From NCBI GenBank assembly GCA_031548545.1, contig JAVBQY010000022.1:1-50778 (forward strand): 50,778 nt of DNA, in the 5' to 3' direction. Below, in pieces: positions 50,747 to 50,778 of the stretch. Both the position numbers and the translations under genes were made by a program. This DNA comes from UBA932 sp031548545. GTDB taxonomy: Bacteria; Bacteroidota; Bacteroidia; Bacteroidales; UBA932. Under the pieces are notes generated by a model. That model was not told the origin of the DNA and did not search any database. It saw only the letters and a list, made by a program, of their open reading frames with translations. Every line of letters starts with the position of its first letter. Positions within the stretch are counted from its first letter, which is position 1.

Positions 50747-50778
50747 ATGGCCAAGGTAGTTTTCAAAGCCCTGAGTGG
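50747..50778 (+). CDS. 5' fragment, possible IS1182-type transposase
   Basis: Only ten codons are present (MAKVVFKALS, then cut by the edge). The start MAK-hydrophobic-FK resembles the N-terminus of IS1182-family transposases in Bacteroidota, and the upstream hairpin supports this. Ten residues are too few for a firm call. Confidence 0.35.
   Translation, partial: MAKVVFKALS

Larger units (their letters stand above)
50627..50778 (+). mobile_element. Possible left end of an insertion sequence (cut by window edge)
   Basis: The terminal-repeat-like hairpin at 50627-50662, the AT-rich noncoding stretch 50663-50746 and an ORF start at 50747 together look like the left end of an IS. The right end lies outside the window, so the inverted repeat and target duplication cannot be checked. 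Confidence 0.4.

Overview
The window looks like a chromosomal stretch of a Bacteroidota bacterium, most likely a Bacteroidales-type member with a type IX secretion system (T9SS). The support is: a full-length SprA translocon gene in the order ruvA-sprA-gcvH; the envelope cluster coaX / FadL-like porin / TPR protein / lptC / CNNM-CorC / ppiD; and repeated promoter boxes of the Bacteroidota form TAnnTTTG in front of most transcription units. Many lipoproteins and outer-membrane proteins fit the same group. The genus cannot be fixed from the sequence alone. No rRNA, CRISPR array or prophage was seen.

Layout. Bases 1-480 hold no intact gene, only a possible decayed minus-strand ORF. Next come hemW (-) and a DsbD-type thiol-disulfide transporter (+), then a minus-strand sufS-sufE-folK operon whose sufE 3' end runs into an 8-bp tandem repeat. 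ruvA and the 7.2-kb sprA (+) follow, then gcvH, glyS and a small membrane-anchored protein. A lone RhuM-family gene and a two-piece cobalamin-dependent methionine synthase lie on the minus strand. From 20.4 to 28.6 kb, all on the plus strand, are two lipoproteins (one DUF4197), tRNA-Gln(CTG) with a terminator, and a probable five-gene operon (DUF1761 protein, zinc ribbon, SDR, hemerythrin-like protein, LuxR-type regulator). After these come an ABC-F ATPase with an attenuator-like leader, a PAP2 phosphatase and a transglutaminase-like lipoprotein.

From 28.7 to 33.9 kb the content is accessory and envelope-related: an endonuclease/exonuclease/phosphatase-fold lipoprotein, a Bor-like lipoprotein, a membrane-bound AraC-type regulator, and an outer-membrane barrel with a Cys-rich exported partner and a divergent lipoprotein. 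Housekeeping genes then resume: rpsT and tRNA-Glu (-), lepA, pyrG, guaA, mfd, coaX and the envelope cluster ending in ppiD. The right edge appears to enter an insertion sequence, with a hairpin end and the first codons of a possible transposase.

Points that most merit a second look are the split metH, the hemerythrin / pseudo-receiver regulator pair, the ABC-F leader, several genes whose ATG lies only 4-5 bases after the promoter box (predicted leaderless mRNAs), the repeat tract that encodes the SufE C-terminus, and a palindrome-bearing insertion in Mfd. All family calls come from reading motifs by eye; no database search was run.
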